From: Balanoglossus misakiensis
Taxonomy: Eukaryota > Hemichordata
Direction: 5' to 3'
NCBI GenBank assembly: GCA_040954595.2
Contig: CM082587.2
Span: 6,262,001-6,326,000 of the forward strand
DNA: 64,000 bases
The translations under genes were made by a program, and so were the position numbers. Below are positions 12,101 through 22,830 of the stretch, one piece after another; the first letter of the stretch is position 1; each line of letters starts with the position of its first letter. The notes beneath the pieces were generated by a model, which worked only from the letters and a program-made list of their open reading frames with translations, searched no databases and had not been told where the DNA came from.

Positions 12101-14219
12101 GAGAAGGAAGTTTCCAACACTCGGGCTTTGAGAAATGGAATGAAGAAATGAAGATGGAGAGAGAGAGACACCGGGTTTATTTACTATATCACCGTACCTT
12201 CAGATTTTTGATATCCTGAAAGAGTAGGAACAACGCACGCAAGAAAGAAATATGAAGTGCAGATGAAATTAGCCAAGCATTTAGTTATCGTACTCAATGA
12301 CCCAATTCGTAAGTCTGTGCAGAAATTGCAATTTCAGTTGACAAGTACATGTACACATATTGATTAATAAAGTATTTTGACCCAATTCGTAAGTCTGTGC
12401 AGAAATTGCAATTTCAGTTGACAAGTACATGTACACATATTAATTAACAAAGTATTTTGAACTAATACAAAATCAACATGAGTGAATGTCGATGGAAATA
12501 TTGTGTGTGGGAGGAAATGGACAAGTCTTTGGTTTTTGGTAAATGTTAGTATCATGAGGATTTTATGTGAATGTAATGTTGGGAAAATTTAAGAACAGGG
12601 GTTTTCTTAGGGAGCGGTTTTTACAAAAATACTGTAAAAATCTGCAAAGCAAGAAAACTGCAAACTGAATTGAGAGGTTGTTTTTTTAAAAGCTGTGTAA
12701 TGGTTACTTTTAAGGAAAGGGAAAAAAATTGCTCAAGGATTTTCTTTTTCAAAAACGGCAACATGCATAAAATATGAGAAACAAAACAGTTTGGCCTTCA
12801 TTGCCAATGTCAAGGTTTCCTGACCAATCAATAAGTATGAACAAATAATGAAATTAAAGTTCAGAGGAATGTAACATGTAAGAAATATAAAATGAACTGT
12901 GCAGGCAAAGTCAAAGTTTCTGTCTGCTATAATTTACATGTGTATGCGACGGAATCTAAATTGTGCATTTCTGTATCAAAATGTTACTTAAACTAAGTGA
13001 TGTTGCTGCAGATCGAGAGAACAAAACATGTATAAATAATATATAGATGAGTTTACCATACCAGTGACGAAATTCTACCAAAAGGGTGAAATTCATATGC
13101 TTCGGGGAAAGGGGTTCAGGGCTGAGACGAAATGTGATTTTTGTTTTGGTAAATAGCATTCCCAAAAATGTCAATTTACCTTCTGAGAAATTGCTTTCTG
13201 CCAGAAGAACACAGACACAGAGAAAAAGAATAGATTGAACAAGAAGACACAGAGAGAAGAAACTCTGAGAGAACACCAAGATTGACAGTACATGTAATTC
13301 TCCAATCATGACTTCTTTTATATGTTGTGTGGACCAGGCATGTCCTGGTAAGAATGTGGGGATGATCAAAACCTTTTCTCCATAAATACCTTATACAGAC
13401 TATTTTCTCAAATTTGATTGTCAAGAAGAAAAACTGAGACACCAGTTTTCTTATTACTCATTTCCAATCTCTGATTTATTGAACAGGAAAGTTTATTAAC
13501 AGGAATTTTTTTTCACATTATTTTAAAACTCAAACAGACCCTGAGTGATGTGTAAAAGAAGCCATGACTGGAAAAAAAAAAGACTGGACATTATGAAGTT
13601 GACACACCAACACACATGATAATGTACACATACACGTTGCCAACTTCCTAGGCTGATATTTATGTTAGACATAACGTGGTACAAAGATTTTGTGCGTTAT
13701 GTTGCTGGTGACAATATTTTAATGGTGGGAAATTGACACAAGAACCTGGTAACTGAATTGTAGCACATACTAAAATTAAAAATTCCATTCATGGAAAAAT
13801 AATAGTTAGACGGGGCTTGGTGCAGTGTATGTGAAAACGTCCACAAAGCAATGATTTTTTTTGTCCAGTTTATACACAAAATATTTGTACATACATGTAC
13901 AAGGACGAAATACACAGATCATCAACAACTCCAGTTTCGGATGCCGGTGCTCGAGACTTACCTGCAGGTTTGTGGGATCCTTGTAACTTTCATCCGAAGC
14001 AGTTTGCAATTTCTCCAAGATCCATGTCTCCAGCTCGTCGGCGTCGCGCTTGAAGTACTGGAATCGGCGCGCGTCTTCCAGCTTCTCGCGCCTCTGGTTG
14101 GCCAGTTTCTTGAATTCGGCATAATGAAACAAGACCTGCTGACGACGATCCTGTATGTCATCGGCCGTCTCCAGGACCTTTATCTCTCGTTCCATCTCCC
14201 TTTCTGTTACTTAGTTTTT
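169..14219 (-). CDS. SPTAN1: Alpha-spectrin (non-erythroid), 5' half of the gene; runs off the left edge
   Basis: Alpha-spectrin pairs with beta-spectrin to build the submembrane actin-linked skeleton. Exons (high to low coordinate): 13962-14219 (ATG at 14195), 11065-11190, 10483-10623, 10024-10107, 9575-9679, 9224-9315, 8771-8915, 8259-8549, 7847-7948, 7302-7439, 6848-6958, 6525-6602, 6224-6379, 5710-5914, 5090-5271, 4552-4668, 963-1212, 586-653, 169-318. All phases agree and give about 925 residues. The N-terminus contains [15 protein letters not shown], then triple-helical spectrin repeats with family hallmarks such as [30 protein letters not shown] and [11 protein letters not shown]. The last visible exon (DEDAAE) lies just ahead of where vertebrate alpha-spectrin carries its SH3 domain, which would be outside the window. 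An in-frame TAA lies 18 nt upstream of the ATG, fixing the start. The first coding exon begins at a splice acceptor (14220-14221), so at least one 5'UTR exon lies further right. Exons 8259-8549 and 963-1212 are much richer in G+C at third positions than their neighbours. Confidence 0.96.
2656..2691 (-). CDS. SPTAN1: Candidate 36-nt alpha-spectrin microexon ([12 protein letters not shown])
   Basis: Acceptor catttcag, 36 nt encoding [12 protein letters not shown], then donor gtagatgat (weaker) on the minus strand. It lies in the same intron as the AQSANML candidate and is also phase 0. A second AG seven bases into the candidate would give 29 nt and break the frame, so the outer acceptor is the one that works. 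It shares the pattern D-x-K-N-L-K with the 18-nt candidate in the first intron. Confidence 0.4.
3088..3141. repeat. Alternating purine-pyrimidine tract, partly inverted
   Basis: A (GT)n run followed by gcatgcatgcacgc and an (AC)n run, so the two halves can pair. It is a simple repeat with Z-DNA or hairpin potential inside the alpha-spectrin intron. Confidence 0.7.
3986..4006 (-). CDS. SPTAN1: Candidate 21-nt alpha-spectrin microexon (AQSANML)
   Basis: Acceptor ttttccag, 21 nt encoding AQSANML, then a strong donor gtgagtaaa on the minus strand. It is phase 0, between the constitutive exons ending EALQ and starting GPLQARKQ. Inclusion would add seven residues at the linker between two spectrin repeats. 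The donor is the best of the three candidate microexons. Confidence 0.5.
5343..5434. mobile_element. TTAA-flanked inverted-repeat MITE, copy 1
   Basis: Begins ttaatcctttcaccccc, contains tctatagaggtccaa and caaaccatgg, and ends gggttaa. Same family as the copies near 18881, 27977, 37076 and 58748. It lies in an alpha-spectrin intron. Confidence 0.65.
9942..10010. mobile_element. TTAA-flanked MITE, truncated copy 2
   Basis: Starts taaccttttcaccccc and continues tttccctctatacggacc, then loses similarity before the second terminal repeat. Lies immediately beside alpha-spectrin exon 10024-10107. Confidence 0.5.
12198..12215 (-). CDS. SPTAN1: Candidate 18-nt alpha-spectrin microexon (DIKNLK)
   Basis: On the minus strand a pyrimidine-rich acceptor ending ctctttcag is followed by 18 nt encoding DIKNLK and then a donor gtacggt. 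Both flanking exons (ending KDPTNLQ and starting GKLQKHQ) are phase 0, so inclusion adds six residues in the helix A-B region of the first repeat without a frameshift. Human alpha-spectrin has no insertion here as far as I recall. It is a candidate only: a short in-frame stretch between AG and GT can occur by chance in a 2.8-kb intron. Confidence 0.45.
12301..12460. repeat. 80-bp tandem duplication
   Basis: The unit starting cccaattcgtaagtctgtgc at 12301 is repeated from 12381 with very few differences (for example tgattaataa versus taattaacaa near the unit ends). The period is 80 bp. It lies in an alpha-spectrin intron, upstream of the 18-nt candidate microexon in the sense of transcription. 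Confidence 0.9.
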
Positions 14220-17200
14220 CTGAAAGAGAACAGAAAGACAACTGGTTCATCGACTTGCCGTCTTGTGCCCGATATTTGCCTTTATAACCGTACATGTACA
14301 ATCAAACATCTTTTACCATAATGAAAGTTTAATCACTTTCTCCATTTTTCTGAAACTGCTCGTGCAACTATACCAGATCGTCTGCCCAATCCCCTCATAC
14401 CCATAGCTTGCTTTCACTCGGAACAGACATTGCCGGAGGACACAAAAAGAACTCGCAGACTAACAACGCCGTTTCAACTACTCAAGACGAACAAAATCCC
14501 AGGTTTCCATGACAACCCCATTAAACGTTACAAAAGCCCCAAGGACCATTACAGTCAAAGCATTGGTACAATGTAATGTAGAAGAGCTGCTGCAGTCTGC
14601 ATTGTAATCGACGGTGATGAGTTCAGAAGGATAAACATTAAACGCAAGTTCCTTTACAGTTCATCAAGGTGAATTCACAGTGGGAAACACAAACACCTGG
14701 ATTCTCCAAAGATACTGATCTGATCGTCTCGGGAGGGAAAGGCAAATCAGAACAGCCATTATCTCCACCTTACCAGCTTCATCAATGACATACTGTATTA
14801 AAAACACAACAAATATCACCAAATATGGAATGAATCCAGTTTAGCGTTCACAACAAGAGGGGTGTCTAATGAATGATGCTCTTGAAAAGATTTACATGCC
14901 ATACATATGCATGAGACACTGGCTTGTTCTGGGAATACTAAACAACAATGGCAAACATTCTCTTGAATGTCAGGTAACATTATACAGTTCACCTGGCATC
15001 TAAAGTACATGTACACTCAATGGTTGCGATACATATGCACTTTGAGTAAAGTACATGTACACAGCGGCCTGGAAGAATAATTACCCACGTATCAATACAA
15101 TCTGTACTTCCCTTCTGCAGTACCTCAGGGCCTGCAAAATCCAGACTCACTCATATCCCATCAACCGTGCAATACTTGCAGACACCATCACGTACAAGAT
15201 AATGTTTCTGTCTGCATACTAGTATATATATATATGCCAACATTTGCAAGGACTTTCAATATAAAACTCACTAGCTTCTAAAACAGTCAGCTTCATACAT
15301 GTAGTTACATGTACATTGTAGATATTCAGTTTATTATAATGACATTAGGAAAACATTTCCGTGACAATAATGTAATAAAGAAATCACTGGATGATGGATG
15401 GCAGATGCTTACACTCTTTCCTTTCATGAAAATCCAGCAAAATGCTCTATGTGAAAATAATGACTGAACACCTGCAAATGTCGCTTTCACTCTATGCACT
15501 TGAATAAGGATCTCCACTACAATCTCTGTGAGGGGGCTCGAAAACGCTCACAGCTACTCCAGGACTTCATACCAGTGGTATACCAGGAAATATTTGAGAT
15601 CAAAAATGCAATTTTCCGGGTGAAATATCTCCACAATAAACTGGCATTTCACAGCAACATGCATGTAGATATCTGAATAATTTCCAGGACTTTCCTTGTG
15701 TAAATTTCACTTTCCGGAGCGGAGGACTTTCAAGGTTTTCTCCGCTGAGAGTACTATCATGTGATTAATCAGTTGTCATGGTTACTAGTACATCTCACCG
15801 TCGGATTACAGTGACCCAGTATTTATCAGCCTCATCCTAAATATCATTCACCGTTGGTATTAAATTTTCAATCAGTCACAGATCTCTACTAATCTATACA
15901 TCACCATCATGATGATGCTACATCATTTTACTGTTTTTCCCCCATAACATAATCTCATAACATAAAAGGAAGAGGACATTTTATGGCCACCATTTGCTGT
16001 CGGTAATTTGTCCGTAATTTACGAGGCACAAAATCAATGCGAAATAAAGTGGCAAATCTATCTTGGATCAATCTTTAACTAGGACATGCCAACCAGCTAC
16101 AGCGGCTGTGATTTATAATTTTTAGCACTTATTTGAAGAGCAAGTATATTACAAAAGTGGCATAGACATCTGTGAAGGCTTACATGTCCTAAATATTATG
16201 GAAATACTGCAGTACATTTAACACAGAAAATGTCCCACACTGTACCACATTTGCTTTTATATACACCTCTTTATGCATCAATTAAAACCAAGGTAGTTTA
16301 ACTTGCAAGATCTTGTTGTAAGTTGGAATGGGATTTATACACATGAATACAGCACATCGGGAAATACGTTAAGCGCAGATAAAAATAAGAGTTTCACCAT
16401 ATTACTCACAGATTAGCAATATATGTACACATATAATGCATGTAAACTAAAAGCTACATGTATCCCTGACTGAAAAACAGCTTTTACATGCAGAAACATC
16501 ACTTTGCTCTTATGCTTTGTTCTTCTTCTGGATATTTACCTCTACAAGATTAAATCAATCGCGTTGCTATAGAAACTACACGTTCAATTTCATCTCATCG
16601 GCAGCACACGATAGGTGTAGTAATGACTTGGACACAATCTACCTTAGGGTAAATTTCATGTGCCTTTCTTCCTTCACACCTGATATGTTTTGCCCAAAGC
16701 TCTTTCTCAACATTTCACTACATATCACAATTTAATTAATGTCTATATGTAAATAACTGCAAAAATATGCCGAGTAAATACCGTTATGTAAAACATGTCG
16801 TCTGTTAACAATTGATGAGTTAGCATTTTGTTCTTAGCAGGAATGTGGATGGAAATAGCCACGGCTCTGGCCTATCATGTTTATGTTGCAATGTACATGT
16901 ACATCTATTTCGGATATTGACAGGGGACAGATTAACTGTCTGTGTCATATTCCCGATTCTTGCTTGAACACCATATTCCACATGGAGACTGTTTTTAAAT
17001 TAAAAAATATATAACATTGTGGCTATGCACGGTTCTTTACATTATGATAACTTTTGAACTTCATTCCTGAAATATGGCACTTTTTTTTTCTAAGAGGATA
17101 TCTCAGTGTTTTTTTGCAAATACTGACAAGGCAAAATTTCTGCCCTGACAATGAATCTTGCATGCACCTACATTTGTATGAGTGACTGTTTCATGAGTTA

Positions 17201-20200
17201 GTACATGTACTGTGTACTTGATGGCAGATGGCATTTGCCTTGAAATGCCCTGAGCCCCCCTTTTTTGACTACAGACAATAAATAAACTAGAAACAGATGG
17301 ACAATGACCTTAATAATTAGGCTGGCAATAATATCTACAAAATAAAATGACAGGCAAACATTGCGGGTGACTGTACAATAAACAACGAAGTCAACATAAG
17401 CTTGACATTGCAATATCAAGATGGCATTATCTACACGGTAAAATCATACTGACAGATATCAACTCCAGCCACCCCTTAGGCTTCACATAATGGACTGACC
17501 CAACCACACAGAAAGCATGGTGGATCATACCACAGTGCGAAGTAAAACCGGGAGGACAAACGAGAGAAGAAGGGAGATAGAACTAACCTGTCTCCTGTTG
17601 ATGGACATATATTAGCAAGCAGCTGACACCGTAGAAGAGAATGTAAATAACGAGGAGTAAAATGATGAGGAGGAGGAAGAGGTCGGGATGCTGAGACAGA
17701 AAGGGACAGATGTTATTACTGGGCATGACATGACATAACAGAGGACCAACACACACAAACCAAAATAAAAAGCTACATCTGTACGACTACACAGTTTCAA
17801 GCTGTGGCGAATCTAAACCATTCTGCGAGTGAAGAGCGGACGAGAAGTGTGAAAAGGAAACGAGGAGAGAGGAAAAGGAAGAGAGAGTGAGTCTGGAATG
17901 GAAATAAAAATCTAGTCACAACCGGAGAAAAACGTGGGAAGAATAGACAAAGATGAACCGGAGACAGGGGCCTGGGACTGTCAGTGGATGGAACCGTGAC
18001 GGTACAGCTGTGTTGCGCCAGGCAACATCAGAGCAGCGATCTCACTAGCTGTTACCAAGCGATGGACAGCCAGGTATAAAAAAATCCAATGACAGAAGCC
18101 TACTATTTATTCAAGTCTAACAGCCCAGCATTTACGTCATGGATCAATTATAACCACTAAGCAGAGACCATGGCGGAGGCAGCGAGCTGTCCTTCGGATG
18201 GGATATTATTATATCGGCCATGTCCATTATCCCACTTAATTGCACTGCCTTGGTTGATCAACAATTCAAAAAGACACAGTGCCAATAAAATAATTAGGGA
18301 TGCACACCAATACGTTCAACGCACCCTAAATCAGTAACAAAGAGGCCCCAATCATCGGTAGCTTCCATAACCTGCTGCATCTAATTATGCAGAAAATACC
18401 TGGACCCCACCAAGATGGCGACGGAGCTCTCATGAGACACCATCATGTGATCTGTATGCAAATGAGGAACACTCTGGAGAATGCGAATCATGTCAGACGA
18501 GCATCTCGCGCATAAAAACACGCCTATTTCCAGCGAGGGGGCCCTACAACAGTGACAAACAACAGTATCCAATACGGCTGTGACGGCCACTGTCTGATCA
18601 CCGACTTCTCAATTTACTTTGCTAACATAAATTTACTGTTTTGGGGATAAATGTAATTTTTATGCCAAGAGATATTAAAAACAATATTTCAATGTAAGTA
18701 TTATATGTATGCCGGCAATTTGAAGAAATATCTCAATGAGAATAATGGACATCAAGTGCAAACAGACAGTATTCAAATGACCTGGTTTTCCTTTTCATAA
18801 AGCTCTGCATTATTCAATTCCTACCGGTAATTGTTTTTTTTATTCTAAGTCATTTTGCCTGTGTGTCTCTCACATCAATTTTAACCCTTTCACCGCGATT
18901 GTTTGGTCCAAATCCAATATTTTATATGGTAAAGCTAGACGTCTATAGAGGAAAATATAGGGTGAAACTGAAAGGCTGGACTTTTCTGCTGGCTGAATTA
19001 TGCAGTACTTCTTCCCAGACACTGAATCCAATGGTAATTTACTGAATGAAGAAACCATTTACAAAATGCAATTGCACAAAAATAACCCAGCAAAATTAAA
19101 ATGATACGTCTTTGCTTATCAAATTTCATACAGATATTTAGAGTAATCAACCATCTTACATGGAATGGTTTCCAAATTACATACATGTATTTTACTTGAA
19201 ATCCATATTTTCACATAATGGAACATTTGTCTCTATCAATCTACAAAATCTCATTTTACCTTATATATGATCATTTACTAGTTACACAGAGATACATATA
19301 CTTGTGTTACAGATATTACAAAGATTTGATCATAGAACTGTAGAATAGTTTTACAGTAGCTTCATGGCATGCTGTATATGTAAAGAACTTGTTTGAAAAG
19401 AGATGAAGTGAAATAGAGCATACTGCCCAAAATGAGACATGCAAAATTCAGCTGAACACAAATAACCACTCTCACCTGCAAATTCTATATCCAAATCCCT
19501 CCTAAAGTAAATAAGCTTTTAAGGGCAATTCTGCTGTATTTTTTACTGTCACTGACTGACCACACCCAGTCTTCATGACATATCACGTCAGGTCAATATG
19601 CACTACATGTATTCTGCAACACATTTTAAATTAGCAATGTGTGAAATGGATGACATAAGATTTTCTATTTTGTTAAAAAAAATCACATTAAATTTGCATG
19701 CTAATTATCCCTTCTGAAATAAAATTAGCCAATAAAAATTAATACTTCATGCCATTGCCAGCTGTTAATTAACATAAAAATAGTATTTGGTAATTTACAC
19801 CTTGTATATGCCACCAACATTTTCATTTTACCACATGTGATATCTTCGATAGAATGCGTTGCCTTTTTTTATAAAAAAAATATATTAATCAGGCTCATCT
19901 TCAGGTTAAGCCCATAGAATCAACTTCATATTTGTTAAAAGCAACAACACATAATCCTTTGATATTTCAATATCATATCTGTCCTTGTAATGTTCATAGC
20001 ATAATGCTGTAATGCCAAGACAAGTTCATCTATTTTTATTTATGCATGATCAGCACTTTGGCTGGTTAATCTTTCCCTTGAACAGAAGCTCATATGATAT
20101 TTACCCCCACCCTTGAGATTGCACTCCATGGAGCCCTTGAAAAAAACTACACCCATATCAAATTTATAAACTGATATTGACAATCGAAGTATGAAGACCA

Positions 20201-22135
20201 TTCTAGAAGGATACTTGTTTTCCCCAAGCTGTCAGTGTTCCAGCATGGGTTTTACAATTGGTTACTAGAATGTCATACTGTTAACATGTGGATGCAACAT
20301 TCCATGTTGAGATACTACCAGTACCAATAATGAATTCATATTTCAAGGACTCAACGCTGTATGGACTATACAAAAAACATTCTGCATGGAAAGAACTCTC
20401 TCCTTAAGCTGGCAACCGCAGTTTCCCAAAACTTGATTGCAGAAGCTGATCATCTTCGGTGCACAACTACAAGTGCAGAGTTAATCAAGATTGGCTAGCC
20501 ATACGATCTGTAGCCCGGAGCCAGGGGGATGTTTTGAGGGAAGTACTCCTTACATGAATACATGTAAGAATAGCTTGGCCAGCAAAGATGAAATCAATCA
20601 TGGCGACCTAATTGCTGCGCCAATTGAACAATAAAGTAATAGATAAAAAGACAGATATCTTGCCTACAGCAAAATGTAAAATATCATTCTTACGATGAAC
20701 AAATGCTTTCTAATAATAACTTACTAGTATATTAGAGAAGACAAGATGAAATCACTAATGGATGAATGACATTTTCCCATACAATTTTTTTCAGAGAGCT
20801 TAGAAAAGATGATGACATCACTAAAACTTAATGAGGGGTAATGTTATAATAATGAGGATTGAAGTGACATTTAGAATACAGATTTTTTTTATATTCACAT
20901 AACATAAAAGAATCTATACAGTTAATAATAAATTGTAAATAAATTGTAGATAAAGAATTGGACAGTGTCATAAAAATTCAAATGCAGATTTATCAATGAC
21001 TACCAATATGGAAAAAATGAAATGAGAAATGATAACCACCCTTATTTCTTTACAAGTAGTTATCAAAATCATTTCACATTTTTCAATAAAAAGTGAATGA
21101 AAATCTTTTAAAGTGAACAAGGTTTGACAGATAACTGATAAGTTGCAACATTGCCAACAGAAGTCAAGCAATGAACAGACTTACTTGTACATGTACCACA
21201 CCCAATTTGAACTTGGGGAAATGTTTGAAGAAACAAACAGTATCCACCCATTGGGGTACTATTTCATTTCTTCTGACCTTTGTACATCATAAGTATGCGT
21301 GAATGAAATCGATTCTACATGCAGTTATCACTCACAGAAATATTTTCTTCTTTTTTTCAAGTTTTGAAAGTTAAAAACAGACAATTAACATGTAATCCAA
21401 ATGTCAGACTAACACTTTTTCCTCCAAGGCACATCAGTAGCATCAGATCAGTATAATGACTGAGGCGAGTGATGTAGCCAACTACCGAATATAATCCTTA
21501 TTAAAATGTAAATATAAATTAGCATAAAATCATAAAGCTGTCAGGACGAATATTAACAAAGAACAATCAACATGCTGTTTACTTCTCACATACAGCATAT
21601 TATTGTATGGGATAGCTTCTAGGATGATTCTAGAGTGCTATAAAACGTATGATGTGGTATTTCTGTCGCATACCGTACATACCAGTGCAGTACATCCGTT
21701 GATAACCTGCCCGACGGACCACAACGGTTGGTTTCGGTCCGTTGAAATATTCTACGCACGTAACTTGGGTGTGACACGATCTACTCGACTCGGACGGAAT
21801 CTATAAAGCTCCGCATCGCTTTCCCTTTCAATACTAAGGACTATGTGCAGTAAAATTGTTTGCAAACATAAAGTAACTAATGAAAATGGATAAAGAAACA
21901 GAAACACCTTCGGGTACGAGACGAGATCGCGATGAACCTTGCATCTAAGGTCAGTACCCGCGTCCCTGTGTGACATATCGGGCGGGCCAAGCCCATTTTA
22001 CTACTCGGATACACGAGCAGGATTTATGCAAAAACTGTGGACGAACTTCACAATATATTATCCCCAACACATTTTGGGGTCATTAATATAAGTAAAAATC
22101 TCCATTACTTGTCTAAAATAGTCCACCTACCCGAA
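14220..22135. other. Non-coding region upstream of the alpha-spectrin start codon
   Basis: About 8 kb with no exon I can assign to a protein. It is probably the first intron of alpha-spectrin, since the first coding exon has a splice acceptor immediately to its right. Many copies of TACATGTA, one copy of the TTAA-flanked inverted-repeat element (18881-18968) and purine-rich tracts near 17.8-17.9 kb are visible. A short segment near 17589-17623 with acceptor- and donor-like edges on the minus strand could be a 5'UTR exon, but this is weak. Confidence 0.6.
18881..18968. mobile_element. TTAA-flanked MITE, copy 3 (opposite orientation)
   Basis: ttaaccctttcaccgcg at the left and atagggtgaaac at the right. 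The interior (gtttggtccaaatcca, tctatagagg) is the reverse complement of copies 1, 4 and 5. Confidence 0.6.
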
Positions 22136-22200
22136 ATATAGTTGAAATATTACGCGTTACACCTCAGCTCTGAAGCAGCCCACCGAAATAAAGATGGCGG
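22136..22200 (-). promoter_or_regulatory. Candidate alpha-spectrin 5'UTR exon and core promoter
   Basis: On the minus strand the segment starting ccgccatcttt ends before a donor-like gtaggtgg at 22135-22134. At 22191-22200 the plus strand reads aagatggcgg, the YY1 core-promoter motif. This sits between the spectrin gene (minus) and the Polycomb-like gene (plus), so it may serve either or both. No transcript evidence is available. Confidence 0.3.
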
Positions 22201-22830
22201 ATAAACCTTGGCGTCAGCTATTGTGTTTAATGCCCCTCCTCCGGAATAGTATATTTACAAAAATTCAATGACGTGTTTCGGGCAATAATAATATTAAACG
22301 TAGTTTATTTTTGTCAAATTTTCAAAAAAAGAATGTCCCACTTTCTGTAAAGAAATTAATCCAATGCAACGTAAACACAATCTCGGACACAACCTTCATA
22401 TAAAGTTGGAGGGAGGATGAATGATAACATCACTGGCCAAAAGTCACATGACTACATTTATTATCGTCTGCTCTAATGATGTCATTTGACCCCATGACCT
22501 AGAGCAGGTCATTGCAGGGCAGGGCGTTTCCCATATATGGCTTGCTGTGTATCTTCAGCAAGTTAGGCGGTTTAACCACCAATGATGGCGCTAAATGGAA
22601 ATCGCGAAGTCCGCAGTGGATAGACTCCAACAAAACAGAGTTCACCGCGAATTTTGCAGGTGATTTTCGTCAACTGGAGACACCCATCTGTTAAAAATAC
22701 GTAGGTAGTCGTCGATTTTGGTGCCCTTCGTTTGAATCGCAAGCCCTTTTCAGAAGATCGGTCGATCCACTTTGTGGAAGAACGTGGAGTGGGACGTCCT
22801 CCATTGAAGTCTGAAGATTGTCGCCAGACC

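Noticed and set aside
22193-22271. Short plus-strand frame beginning MADKPW
   Set aside because: The ATG is part of a YY1-type core motif; the frame is 25 codons and matches nothing.
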